The position numbers and the translations under genes are program-made. A stretch of 64,000 bases of DNA, taken from contig JAMYHL010000004.1 of assembly GCA_025531455.1 (NCBI GenBank), positions 124,001-188,000 on the forward strand. The letters are read 5' to 3'. The first letter of the stretch is position 1. Each line of letters starts with the position of its first letter. This stretch comes from Apiotrichum sp. Y4204 (lineage: Eukaryota > Basidiomycota > Tremellomycetes > Trichosporonales > Trichosporonaceae). Shown here piece after piece: positions 25,544 through 36,047 of this stretch. Below the pieces are notes generated by a model that saw nothing but the letters and a program-made list of their open reading frames with translations, made no database searches and had not been told where the DNA came from.

Positions 25544-25992
25544 CCACCCTTGGAATCGATATGCATAGAAGTATATGGTGACATGCGGGGAGGTGGCGGC
25601 CTCCAGTTTGGGCTAATCTGGACGCGGACATGCGGCCGTGAACGGTTTGTCAAACAGTTGGCACGCTGACAGACCGTTGAGCCGTTGACACACCTGACTG
25701 ACACACGCTCCTGACGGGAATTTGACTCCTCCGAACTCAAAACACAGGCACGCAGTAGCTCGGAGTATGACGCGTTCACATCCAGCCCAGCGCGTTACCC
25801 CCTTAACCGCACATCCCGCAGGCGGGTCATGATACAATGCATAATCTACAGTCCTCGTCTCGTCTACGGCGCTCTACGCCAGTGTGGATGTATGGATAGA
25901 ATTGTCCGCGTCGCGTAATGCGCTCATTAATCGTGCAGCAAGATGCCGCGTCGTGCCGTCTGAAATTTGCGGCCACAGCCTTGCCCGCCATC
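25544..25992. other. 3' flank between GOT1 and the GH71 gene
   Basis: This is 449 bases between two convergent stop codons. No gene or clear repeat is seen; it presumably contains both 3' UTRs. Confidence 0.5.
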
Positions 25993-28228
25993 TCACGACT
26001 GATCGGGCTGGCTGTCGCTCGGCGCTTCCCCCTCTGCACTCTCCACCCCCTTAGCCCGCTGGCCTATCGCGGCCGCGTACTCTTCCGCTGCATCGTCGCC
26101 GGCGGGACTCCACGCATCTCCGGTGCTCACTTTGACGTTTGACCCGGGCGCGACATTCGGGTTCCACGCCGATCCAGTGCTCGAGTGGGTGTCCGCCTTG
26201 GCAGCGGCATACTCTGCTGCTGCGTCGTCGCCGGCGAGCGGGTTGGTCTTGGAGTCCGGCTTGGCGTTCGGGTTCCATGCCTGTCCGGTACTTGAATGCT
26301 GCCCCGGCTTTTCGTTCGGGTTCCACGCCTCGCCAGTTGTGGAATGCTGTCCAGGCTTCTCATTTGGGTTCCATGCGTCACCAGTGCTCGAGTGGTCGCC
26401 GGGCTTCTTCTCGTTCGGGTTCCATGCCTGACCGATGGTGGATTCCTGGCCTGGCTTCTCCCCCTGGGCAGCCTTGTACTGCGCCTCGGCGTCATCATCG
26501 CTAGCGGGACGTTCCTTGCCCTCCGTGATGCCCGCGACGGCCGGCGGTGCGGGGGGTTTCTGCGGGCCCAATATGTCTTTCTCAGTGAGGTGCCACGAAC
26601 GACTCCACATGTTGAAGTTGTACTGCGTTGTGCGGGTGTGGTCGTGAATCTTCTGGCCACTGGCGCGGAGGTGCACGCCCCGCGAGGAGCGGAGCGTGAA
26701 TGACACATCACCAGGCTTGAAGGGGACCTTGACGCCGTTGGCATGACCTGCGAAGAGCGAGAACGCCTTCTTAATCGCACCCCTGCCGTGCCCGGTATGC
26801 ACCTCGATGATGCCGTCCTTGAGCCACTCCGGGGCAACAACAACAATGTTGATGAGGTCGCGGGCCTGTTGTCAGTTTTCGGCTACTTCCACGACACTCA
26901 CCCAGTCGGCATTCTTTGGGCGCCCGATCCGGTCAAAGTCGAACTGGTAGTCGCCCGGGTGGAGGCGGTACCACATCCAAATTGTGATCTCGTCCTTGTC
27001 GGCCTCGGGGGCGCCATCACGCCAGCGGCGAATAAAGTACGAGGTCATCTCGCGGAACGCGCCGTGGTCCATGCCGCGTGTCCATGCGTCCGAGCCCGGC
27101 TGCTCGCCGACAATAGGCCCGATGTACGTGCTTTCGCTGTAGTCGTTCCACGTGAGCACCTGGATAAACTCGGGCGATTTAGCCTTTGGGAGTGCCATGA
27201 GCTGCGCCCAGCGCGTCGGGTACAGCATATCGTCAGAGCGGTAGATCAGATTCTTGTTGAGTCCCCACCGGCCGCCTTGGCCGTAGTGGGCGAAGAAGAG
27301 CGGGGAGACGGCCGCCATGTACGGCTTGTCTGATCCGAGATAGTCGCGGTCTATGTCGAGCGAGATGGACTTGTCTTCCGTGGGCCTGCTGTCAGACACC
27401 GAGTGCGAGCCTCACTCACCAAGCAGAGTTCCAAGCAAAGTGACCGTCCGCGACCGAGGTTGGCGAGAGGAGATTCTGCGGGCTGTCAAACCATGCGGGC
27501 CAGAAGAAGACCTTGTTGCGGATCTTCAGATTGAGGTATTTGAGGAATCCGCTCCACGCGCGACGTCCAAATGAGTGCTGGCCGCCAAACGTGGACAGGA
27601 TCGGCCGCCCCGCGCGGCGCATGTACGCCGGGGAAACGAGGAGCGGCGCGATGAGGTCCGCGATGTCTGTCGCGTCCTGGTTCGTCACTTTGCGAAGGAC
27701 GTTCATGTCCAGACTGATGAACAGATTCAGTGGGCGACGACCCGCTGCCCTCGCCTGTTTCAAGTGCTCCTCGGCGACCTGGAACGCGAGGCGCGCCTGC
27801 TCCATCTGCCACGGGTCCTTGCCGAGTCTGAGCACCAGCCCATCGAGGGAAGTCGCGGCTGCCAGCCTGAGCGTGCGGTCCCAATCATGCTTCTTGAACG
27901 GGTACGTGTTAGCAAGCTGGGGTCAGCGCCGCACCCACACACGATGAACGCGCGTCGGCGCGTCCAGACTCACCATGAAGTGCGCGACCGCGCGGCGCGG
28001 GTAGTCGGCAGAGGTGTACGGCCGTGTACTGGAAAAGTCCTGGTATCCCGGCTGCTGTTTTGCGACCTCGACCTCGAACACCTTCTGGTCGCCAAAGTCG
28101 AGTTCTTCAATCATGGCGTTGTTCGGCCCGCGCTGTTCCCAGTGCGCGAGAAGCGAGTAGAACGCGAGCGCGAGCACGGCGAACGCGATGAACGGGCGCG
28201 CGGCCGCCGCGCCGGGAACGGGGGCCAT
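25993..28228 (-). CDS. GH71 alpha-1,3-glucanase, type II membrane-anchored, with C-terminal repeats
   Basis: Exons 28228-27974, 27916-27420, 27385-26902 and 26865-25993 join in frame to 702 residues. An uncleaved-looking hydrophobic span (FIAFAVLALAFYSLLAHW, residues about 12-30) follows a short N terminus, suggesting type II membrane topology. The catalytic region has glycoside hydrolase 71 landmarks in order: RAVAHFM, NTYPFKKHDW, LVLRLGKDPWQ, LFISLDMN, STFGGQ, FFWPAWFD, DGHFAWNSAWP and QVLTWNDYSESTYIGP. GH71 enzymes cleave alpha-1,3-glucan, a fungal wall polymer, so a role in wall remodelling at the secretory membrane or cell surface is likely. After the catalytic and beta-rich parts comes a hydrophilic tail (about 150 residues) with six degenerate copies of an S-T-G-x-A-W-N-P-N unit. 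Secreted GH71 enzymes usually have a cleaved signal peptide, so the anchor and tail are unusual. Confidence 0.88.
26090..26450 (-). repeat. degenerate repeats coding AWNPN units in the GH71 tail
   Basis: About six copies of a unit ending G-x-A-W-N-P-N, four of them in regular 16-17-residue spacing with PGQHSSTG-type linkers and two more distant. It is coding sequence inside the GH71 gene and is hydrophilic. Confidence 0.8.
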
Positions 28229-29388
28229 GATTCGTGGGGAGGGGAGGGGAGTGGAGGTAATAAGATGGGTGGGAGTGGGAGGTTTGGAGCAATGTCCCAA
28301 GCTCACAAACTCGCAAGATACTGTTGGCTAGTCAAAGGAGTGTGTGGGGCAACAAGGGCAGAGACTACGATGCGATAGCGCTAAACGCGCTCCGTCATGA
28401 ATTGAAAGAGTGTGAAGCGAACAACCAACGAGGAAGCAAACGTGATGTGGAGCGATGTCGAGAGAGAAGCGAAAACGAAACTCTGCAGCCGAGAGGTTGT
28501 TCAGCCCCGGTATTGCAGTCGCCGCCGTAACAATGTCGTAGTGGGGACGACGAAACGGTCGAAACGGTAACCTACCAGAAAGTGAAAGGTAAAAAAAGAA
28601 TGCGTGTGTGTGGGGGGCGCTAGGCAGAGACGTAGGACGCGAGCGATCGCCACGCGCCACTGGAGTATCTGGGCCTCTGGGCAACGAAGACTCTAGCTCC
28701 CCTACTCTTCTGTTTCTCCTGATCTGATCGCTGGCCCTGCGGTATGCACCCGATGGGCGAGAGGGACAGGCACGTATCAGGAAAGAGTTCGAAGCAAGGA
28801 GAGAGCAACGAGGAGTCGAGGAAGCGTGGCGGCGGTTGTGTCAGAAATCCAGACACCGAGGACACCGAGCCACGGAAGACGCGCTACCTGGCAGCCCGAC
28901 TCCCGCCTGCCTCAATGCTAGCCGGCAAAAGCACGACGCGGGACGGAATGCCGTTATCCGGGACAGAGCCAAACCCTATTAACGCCTGAGACAGCATTTC
29001 TGGTTAGCAACTGTTACAGATCTGTGCGAGCCATGCATGCTCCATGTAGCGATACTGGTCTGTCGTCGCGTGGCTCGCGCGTCTCACGTCCGCAATCGAT
29101 TACAATCTGCCGTTATCATGATATGACCGTGATCGAGCCAACCAATGCAGACAAAATCTTGGATGACTTCATGGAGAGAGAACTCTCCGCACGGCGGCGA
29201 CTGACAGTGCCGTCAGAGCGGCAGGTGTCAGTGGTGGTGGCAACTGCTCCAGTGGCAGCAGTTTCAATGCGAGGTTTCGTTGTCTCCGCATCTCGCACAT
29301 GTCCATATCGCGGTCAATCAGGCATTCATCGTGACTGTAATGGGATATAAAGGAAGTACATTGGCATATGCCTACACAGCGAGGAACA
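28229..29388. other. intergenic region upstream of the GH71 gene
   Basis: This holds the promoter of the GH71 gene and the 3' flank of the proline-rich gene. No reading frame is convincing on either strand and no repeat stands out. Confidence 0.5.
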
Positions 29389-32300
29389 TCAAGCTCCTGC
29401 CTCAGGGCCCTCGTCGGTGTACTCCGACTCCGACTGCTCTACGAGGGGCCGGGCGGGTACGGGGTCCACTGCGGGGAGGCCAGGGATGAGGGGCGGGGTG
29501 CCAGGCGGCGTGGTCGACCGGGGCGGTGGACGGAACACCGACCACGGTGGGCGTGAGGTAAACGTCTCGCCTCGGCATGGCACCGGAGCTGGGACAGGAG
29601 GGACGGGGTCTACTGCCGGGAGGCCGGGGATGAGGGGCGGGGTGCCAGGCGGCGTGGTCGACCGGGGCGGTGGGCGGTGCACCGCCCACGGCGGAGGGCC
29701 CAGTGGCGCGCCGCTCGGCCCGGTTGGAGCACGCGCTGGGGCTGGGAGGGGAGGAGCGGGGCCGAGGGGAGGGAGGCCGGGAACCAGGGGCGGTGTGCCC
29801 GGCGGCGGGGGCGTCGCGGGCGGAGGTGTGGAGGGAGGCCGAGGAGCCGGCGCCGAAGTGGTCTCCGGCCCCGAACCCGCAGTATCTTCCCGAGCCGAAG
29901 GGCCGGGTGCTGACCCCTCAGGAGCGGGGTCAGTCACCCGCTCCTTGCGCCGCAGGGTCACAACGCCGAACAGACGCTCCATGTCAGAGAGGGTCGACTC
30001 GTCGACCTCCTCTGCGTCCTCCCACTCGTCCTGTGAGGCGGTGGGATCGGCGGGCTCTTCCTCCGGCTCCGAGATGGGCGCGATGCGGTCCGACTCGGAG
30101 TCTCCAGGCGCGGGACCAGCGGCAGAAGCGTCGGGCTCCTCGATGGGCCCGATAGGTTCCTCGATTGCCTCAATTGGCTCCGCGGCCGCTGTCGCCTCGT
30201 TCGCCGCGCGGAACCGCCATGGCTTGCAGCACCGCCCATGGCAGGTCCATGCCTTGATTTGCTGTATGGCCATTTCACGTAGGAGCTGGGGGTACGCACC
30301 GCGATCGGCGAGGTAGGCGGCTCCCCTCGGTCCAAACGCAAGCTGGGGGAGGTCGTCGCGCGCCAAGATGTCTGGCCCCACGTTCCCGTCCATCGGCACG
30401 GCGTTCTCGGTCACCGGAGAAGCACAGCACGGCCCGCAGCACGGCCACGTCCCCCCCTCCCGGTAGCCCATGCGCTGTGCCCATCTCGTGCTTTCATAAC
30501 AAACGAGTCTCTCAAGCACCTCCGGGCAGACTCCGCTCGCGCGGAGGAAGTACGCTCCAAGGGGGCCAAAGGTCCATGTCGCTTTGTCAAACCTAACGTG
30601 CCGCCCCTCCTCGGGGAGCCACGCGTCCGCATTGCATGTGTCGTCCAGGTGCACGGGAATGACGGGGCCAGGACGGAAAAACGCGGTGTCGTAGGTCGGA
30701 TCGGAGGTCTGCGGTATGGAGTGCCCAGGCAGAGGCTGCTCTGGTTGGGTGAAAACCTGGATGCTGGGGCGTTGGGGATGGCGAGGTGTGGCTCGCTGCC
30801 GGCGCGGGCGCGGATCAGTCCCGGGCCGGAAGACCTCCGCGAGGTCGTGTGCAGTATCGACGGAAATACCCGCCTCCACAGCCTGCCGCCGCTGGAAGGT
30901 ACTGAGTTTGAAGGGAAGGAACAGCCGTGCGATCTCCTCAGTATCCTCCAGATTCAATCCCTGCTCCAGGACTTGGAGGCGCTGCGCCGTGTCGAGGCGG
31001 TAGCGCCTCCCCGCGGTGAGGCCGAGCGCGATGTACCGCCCCCCATAGTCGGGGACTGACGCGTTCTGCGGAGGACCAGCGGGGGCAGTCGCGTACGGGT
31101 CCTCGTCCGAGCGCCCGGTGCCGAACGCCTGCTGCGGGGTGGGAAAGCCGGCAGTGGCGCGGGAGAGACCGTGGGTCGGGGAGGCCGCGCGGGCAGTGTC
31201 CGTACTGACGCTGCTGGCGCTGCGCGCCGGGTCGACATTGTAGCCGGCAGGCGCGGTCGCGCCCGTGGGAGTCAAGCGCGCACGTTCAAAGTGCGGCGGC
31301 GTCTCGTGGCGGAAGCGCGGCGAGCTGGGCCCGGCAGCGTTGGCGGGACCCACGCGGAAGCTTCCAGAGTTGCGAAGGTGGTGTGCGCCGTCGTCGCCAG
31401 GACCAGCAGTCGCAGAACTGGGACCAGCAGTTGCAGACGACGGACCAGCAGTCGCAGACGAGGGGGCAGCCGTGAGTTGGGGTTCACCAATGGGCTGAGT
31501 ACCTCGGTCGGAGGCGTCATGGCGCCCATGGGCCCCACCCACGTCCCGCTGGCCGCTGGGACCCGCCTCATGAAGGTGGGTCTGGGGCTCGGCGTGGAGG
31601 TCGAAGTCGGGGTCGAGGCGGCGGATGATTGCGTCGATCTCCGCCTCGACAGACTTGAGTTCCCCACGGCGGCGGCGCTCCGACCCCGATCTGCGGCTAT
31701 TCACACCGCGCTCGGCAACAGTCCTAGCGATGGATTGGCGCAGGTATTCGCGGCGGTTAGAGAGATACACAAGATTGGTCTTATCATTCAGCTGCTGCGG
31801 AATCGGGCTGGGTACTGCGGGCCAAGCGGGCTGAGCAGGCTGAAGGGGCGGCTCAATTTCACCAGGCTGCTCGAACCGTACAGCCCAATAGTTCTCAAAG
31901 GCAACCTGAACTCCGTGCACCCTTCGGGCGAGCTCTTCTTCGGCTTGGGCAAACCCACGTCGGCGGCACTCCAAGAAAAATTGGAATTCGTAATCCATTC
32001 GGGCGACCTTCTCCGAGGCTTGGGCAGTCCGGGCTTGGTGTTGGGCATTAGAAAACTGAGGGCGCCGAACTTGAGCAGGTTGAGCAGGCTGAGCAGGCTG
32101 AGCAGGCTGAGCAGGCTGAGCAGGCTGATGAAGCTGATGATGCTGAGGATGCTGAGGATGCTGAGGATGCTGAGCGGGCTGCAGAGCCTGAAGGAAAGAC
32201 TGCACGCTCCGGAGTATCCTGAGGTTGTAGGCGTGGGTTCCGCTATCCACACCGCCAATGCTCCGCTCACGCTCTGTGAGGTAGCCCCTGATCTGGAAGT

Positions 32301-32754
32301 CGGACCATCCAATGGGTACGGTCATCGGAGGATGGGTCAGGATGCCGATCAGCGGTTCCCGGGCCGCGGCGGCAGCGGCGGGGCTCTCGACCGGCGCGAA
32401 TCCACGTGAGGCCAAAGGGCGGGTGTCTGGGGGACGGGCGCCGGCGGCCGCGGCAGCGCCCGGGTGGTCAAACGGCGCAAAGGAGGGTGTATGCGCGGCA
32501 AGGCGGGCGGGGCCGGGCGGAGGGAGAGGGCCGGGCCGGAAGCGGTTACGGGGATTGGCACCGTTGCGAGGGGGTGCGGTGGGAGGAGCTTGCACAGCAG
32601 AAGTCCGAGCGCGGAAGCGACGCGGATGGCTGCTGGCGCCGGCGCCAGCAGCGGTGTATGCGTGGAGAGGAGAGAGTGTGGTGGCGCCAGCGCCGTTATG
32701 TCCACAACATTCGGAATGGTATGCCGCCGTGGGGTGCACGTAGAACACGGACAT
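29389..32754 (-). CDS. proline-rich protein with paired internal duplications and Cys clusters, unknown family
   Basis: This is one open frame of 1,121 residues from ATG 32754 to TGA 29389; I do not recognise the family. The N-terminal third is Ala/Pro-rich with QPA and QHP triplet runs, then a charged helical stretch (SEKVARMDYEFQFFLECRRR). The middle holds a tandem pair of helical units, QRLQVLEQGLNLEDTEEIAR and QRRQAVEAGISVDTAHDLAE. Next is a pair of units built on FGPxGAxxL...G...P..L, each ending in a cysteine cluster (PCCGPCC and CHGRCC); paired clusters like this may bind metal. An acidic region and a repeated proline-rich tail follow, in which a 48-residue unit occurs twice. GC content and the unbroken frame support coding, but the long open antisense frames over Pro/Ala repeats call for caution. 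It could be a lineage-specific regulator or scaffold; no function should be assumed. Confidence 0.65.
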   Translation of the reverse strand: MSVFYVHPTAAYHSECCGHNGAGATTLSPLHAYTAAGAGASSHPRRFRARTSAVQAPPTAPPRNGANPRNRFRPGPLPPPGPARLAAHTPSFAPFDHPGAAAAAGARPPDTRPLASRGFAPVESPAAAAAAREPLIGILTHPPMTVPIGWSDFQIRGYLTERERSIGGVDSGTHAYNLRILRSVQSFLQALQPAQHPQHPQHPQHHQLHQPAQPAQPAQPAQPAQPAQVRRPQFSNAQHQARTAQASEKVARMDYEFQFFLECRRRGFAQAEEELARRVHGVQVAFENYWAVRFEQPGEIEPPLQPAQPAWPAVPSPIPQQLNDKTNLVYLSNRREYLRQSIARTVAERGVNSRRSGSERRRRGELKSVEAEIDAIIRRLDPDFDLHAEPQTHLHEAGPSGQRDVGGAHGRHDASDRGTQPIGEPQLTAAPSSATAGPSSATAGPSSATAGPGDDGAHHLRNSGSFRVGPANAAGPSSPRFRHETPPHFERARLTPTGATAPAGYNVDPARSASSVSTDTARAASPTHGLSRATAGFPTPQQAFGTGRSDEDPYATAPAGPPQNASVPDYGGRYIALGLTAGRRYRLDTAQRLQVLEQGLNLEDTEEIARLFLPFKLSTFQRRQAVEAGISVDTAHDLAEVFRPGTDPRPRRQRATPRHPQRPSIQVFTQPEQPLPGHSIPQTSDPTYDTAFFRPGPVIPVHLDDTCNADAWLPEEGRHVRFDKATWTFGPLGAYFLRASGVCPEVLERLVCYESTRWAQRMGYREGGTWPCCGPCCASPVTENAVPMDGNVGPDILARDDLPQLAFGPRGAAYLADRGAYPQLLREMAIQQIKAWTCHGRCCKPWRFRAANEATAAAEPIEAIEEPIGPIEEPDASAAGPAPGDSESDRIAPISEPEEEPADPTASQDEWEDAEEVDESTLSDMERLFGVVTLRRKERVTDPAPEGSAPGPSAREDTAGSGPETTSAPAPRPPSTPPPATPPPPGTPPLVPGLPPLGPAPPLPAPARAPTGPSGAPLGPPPWAVHRPPPRSTTPPGTPPLIPGLPAVDPVPPVPAPVPCRGETFTSRPPWSVFRPPPRSTTPPGTPPLIPGLPAVDPVPARPLVEQSESEYTDEGPEAGA
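29461..29677 (-). repeat. 144-bp tandem duplication in the proline-rich tail
   Basis: The sequence from about 29461 recurs from about 29605 with few changes over at least 70 bases. It encodes two copies of a PPPRSTTPPGTPPLIPGL segment, and a more diverged third copy lies further toward the N terminus. The 144-bp period keeps the frame. Confidence 0.75.
31398..31465 (-). repeat. 27-bp coding repeat (SSATAGP units)
   Basis: About two and a half copies of a 27-base unit within the proline-rich gene, encoding a Ser-Ser-Ala-Thr-Ala-Gly-Pro motif three times. Confidence 0.7.
32071..32180 (-). repeat. 9-bp coding minisatellite (QPA and QHP runs)
   Basis: On the plus strand GAGCAGGCT repeats about seven times, then GAGGATGCT about three times. 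On the coding strand these give Gln-Pro-Ala and Gln-His-Pro triplets. Copy number changes would stay in frame, so it is probably length-variable between strains. Confidence 0.8.
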
Positions 32755-33914
32755 TGCTAGAGGTAGGGATCAGAAAGCAGGAGCGAAGGAGTGCGGGGTC
32801 GCAGCTTAGAGTGCAGGAAGCTCGATGGGCAGGAAACTTTGGATGGGGAGGGGAGGAGGTTGTTGGATGGGGGGTTGAGCTCTCTGAGGGGGCCGTTTAG
32901 AAACCTCAAAATCCCACTTCTCGCGATGACATCGCCATCGAGACGAGAAGTGGACAAAGGGGTGGGCAAGGAGGACGTCTACGCTGCGGATGGTGTGTAG
33001 ATGGTGAGCAGCCGTGAGCAGCCAGTTGAAGACAATAGCCACTTGCCACTCGCCACACTCCATTTGCGTTCTATCGTCACTCTTGAGGCCTGAGACATGT
33101 GTGTGCGGCGGTGCTGTCAAATGACCCCCGGGAGTCAGAGGTTAGTACACACGACACAAACAACAAATCCACATAAATGAACACAGAAATAGTACACACT
33201 GAGCGCAGAATGGCTGCGTCGTGTACGATGGAGGGGATCAACAATGCTTATTGAGACACTGACTTGATGTATTGTCCAGCCGTCCGCGAAAATGACTGAC
33301 ACATGTGTGCGTGGCAGAGTGAGTAACCCACACATGGGGTGAGTCCGTCGCGGTTGACTTAGACAATGCACGGCCTCCTTCCAGACATTCGTCAAAGTCT
33401 GCCTAGAGGCCGTGCATTGTCTAGAGAACTTCCGTATCGTACTGCTGCTCCCTCTTACGGCGACCTAGACGGCTTACACACAGGTACCAGGACCTGTTCC
33501 AATGGTGCGGAATGCGGACAAGTAAGCACAGGTCGGGGAGGAAAGACCAATAATGTGGACAAGGGCAGATAAGTAGCTAGGGAACAATGTCGAACTTACC
33601 ATCGTCGTTGACGGTCTTCGTTCCCGCGCGCACCGGAGTACACTGCAGTTCTGGAGAAGTGCATGGAGTTAGCCAAGCCTAGACGACAGAATTTGGTCCG
33701 TGTTGCAGGGCACAGGCGACACTTGAGTGCTGATACGGTCCTCACAGCGCTTGTCCGCTGACTGTGGCCTGAAGTCCAATGTCCCAACAGTCGCACTGCC
33801 AAGTTATTGTGAGGTTCCGACCGAGACTCCCGGGTGATCAGCCCGCCACTGAGGACGCTTCAGCAGCCAAGTCAGTGATGCACGTCAGTCGTCGTCAGGC
33901 AATTAATACATCTT
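32755..33914. other. intergenic region with a strong inverted repeat
   Basis: This holds the upstream flank of the proline-rich gene and the 3' flank of EMC8/9. There is no supportable gene. It contains the perfect 18-bp inverted repeat annotated separately at 33360-33423. Confidence 0.5.
33360..33423. repeat. perfect 18-bp inverted repeat able to form a hairpin
   Basis: The left arm 33360-33377 (TAGACAATGCACGGCCTC) is exactly complementary to the right arm 33406-33423, with a 28-base spacer. Inside the spacer CAGAC (33382-33386) and GTCTG (33397-33401) can add five more pairs. The structure is non-coding and stands alone. It could be a hairpin RNA, a protein-binding palindrome or a mobile-element footprint. 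Confidence 0.85.
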
Positions 33915-34510
33915 CTATAGCTTCAGCGCCGCCGCGCGCGCCGTCTCGTTCGCCATCCAGTCGACGCGGCTGCGGTCAGTACAGTAACCCCTTTCCTTCC
34001 CTCGGCATGACTCACGCATCATCAAGGTGATCGTCCAAATCCCGGATGCTGGCCTGTACGCCCTCTTCACGGACAAGTCGCAGCGCGCCAGCCACGACAC
34101 CAGCGTCGACGGCCGGGCTCTCGCCTGTGGAGAGGATAAATGCCGACTGGCCAGCCGCGAGGCGCCCATTTTCGAGCTGTCATCAGAATAATTTACCATC
34201 AGAAACTCACGACCTGCCCAATGGCACCCGGACAAGTCGCGCGGATGGCCTTCAACAGCGCCTCGCCCTCCCTCTCGAGTCCTGTTCCCTCAGAGGCGAC
34301 ATACACGCCGACGACGGTCTTGCCCGCCGCGCGCGCCATCTCCAGCCCGAGAGACGCCGTAAAGCTCAAAGAGGCGTACCGGTGCACGAGGGGGAGCGCG
34401 TCCTCGATCGCGTCCGGGGAGCCGAGGAGGAGGCCGAGCACCGTGCTGCTTGGGTGGGCGGCGGCGTGAAGGAGCGCGAGGGTGTAAGCTGTTGCGGAGA
34501 GGGATGGCAT
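33915..34510 (-). CDS. EMC8: ER membrane protein complex subunit 8/9
   Basis: Exons 34510-34211, 34176-34016 and 33969-33915 close in frame to 171 residues. The N terminus MPSLSATAYTLALLHAAAHP, the core TVLGLLLGS and the C-terminal LENGRLAAG...DLDDHLDDARVDW pattern match the UPF0172 / EMC8-EMC9 family, a catalytically dead MPN-like fold. EMC inserts tail-anchored and multi-pass proteins into the ER membrane, and this subunit sits on its cytosolic face. The start at 34510 gives a family-like N terminus. Fungi usually have a single EMC8/9 gene, so I cannot separate the two names. Confidence 0.9.
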
Positions 34511-35508
34511 TATGAACGGGAAGAGGGAGAGGGAGAGTAGTGGATGTTTGATGTTGGATGGGTGTTGACGTTGACGTTGCGTTTCTGGAGGTGGAGGGTG
34601 GAGGTCGTGGCTCGTGGCTGGCCAGGATCCGCATCATGATCCATGACACTCTTGCCGTACCAGTACATCAAGTTGGCGCGAGAAAGTTGAGCGAGCGCGA
34701 GCGAGTGAATGCGTCCGTGGGCTTGAGTCGGCTGCATGGCATCTTGGTGGATGCCTCAGACGCACTGCATTACGTTCCTGTATCCTCGAACCTTGCTGCT
34801 ACTTCATGCAATGCTACGCACCAGTAATCGCAAGTTCTGGCGGCTGAACGCACTCGGCACTCTACTGCCCGACCTCTTCTCTATAATATCAATACGTCCG
34901 GCGCGCTCACCAGTACGACGCATGACGAAACCAAGGCCACCATATCGCAATCTCTTCTGGTGATAACAGTAATAGAAATGCTTGAAGCTCATTCACTCAG
35001 TAACCATATCTCAGCTGCAAACTTCTGACACCTTCGAACACGGACTGACATCATGCCGAGGCCGCTGGGCTGCTTGCTCCTCCGACCGCCTCGGACCTCC
35101 AATCAATGTCGAGTACTCGAGGCATCCTCGCACATCGAGAGTCAACGACCAGCAGGGATCCGCGTGCGGGTCCGCCTGTGTAGCCTTTCACCGCTAGGCC
35201 AGTGATGCCGGGTCCGAGCTGCATGGCATCCCTCCCAGCCTGCATGATCCTCTCCGCACGCAGAGCCAGTCTGCACGCGAATTCGCAGTTCCATCTCCAT
35301 ACCCGGAAAGGACACCCAACATGGTGTTGTGCGGGTTGTTTCACGCCGTTGTCGGTGGCGCACCCCGGCAGTTGACTTGTTCCTCCGAGGTCAACCGAAT
35401 CCGAATCCTCCCCAGCCTCAGCGCCGCCGCGCCCCCTCTTCACCCGCTCGACACCCCCATCCCTCGCCGCATCACCCGGGCTATACGTTCTGCATAATCC
35501 TTCTACGC
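34511..35508. other. intergenic region between EMC8/9 and COX9
   Basis: About 1 kb with the EMC8/9 promoter and the 3' flank of COX9. No gene, repeat or structured element is supported. Confidence 0.5.
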
Positions 35509-36047
35509 TTAGGCCTTCTGGGCCTCGAGCTTGATGTAGTAGTCGTCGCGCTTCTTCACTGTGGGGTTAGTTGGGAGACTTGGACCGCGCGCAGTCGGGG
35601 GAATTATCGACGCGGAGATATCGTACGCACTCATGGGAAGGTGGACAGCGTACCTGCAATGTCAGTAGAGATAACAGAAAATGTAGGCGCGGAGGCTCAC
35701 CAGAAGTAGTAGCCGCCAAGGTAGCCGAGGCCGAGACTGGGGTCAGTGGTGTCGAGGAGAAAGAGCGTACCCAAGGGCAATGTCCTTGTAAAGGCGCTTG
35801 CGGATCTGGGCTGTCAGCGGTGTCGCCAAAGGGGAGAGGAAGGGCGTGCGCGGTCGTGTCCCAGTCGCCATAGCGGTAGTCGGGAGGAGAGGGAAATGAC
35901 GATGGGATGGGTTGTGCCGGTAGGTGCCGACGGATGGCGACTGGGATAGGGACCGGTGCAAGCTTCCCTCTTCTATGCACGCGCTGCGCGGTGCATGCTG
36001 CACGCTGTGCGCTGTGCGATACGCACCATGCCAGTGACGGGGGCCAT
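35509..36047 (-). CDS. COX9: cytochrome c oxidase subunit VIIa (Cox9-like)
   Basis: Five small exons, 36047-36027, 35805-35771, 35736-35701, 35653-35631 and 35558-35509, close in frame to 54 residues. The protein starts MAPVTGMIRKRLYKDIALG, has one membrane span over LGLGYLGGYYFWYAVHL, and ends in a charged tail with KKRDDYYIKLEAQKA. Basic N terminus, single span and RDxxYxKLE tail fit the fungal Cox9 / subunit VIIa family of complex IV in the inner mitochondrial membrane. No exon exceeds 50 nt. It lies head to head with the ETF-beta gene, 714 bases between start codons. Confidence 0.88.
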
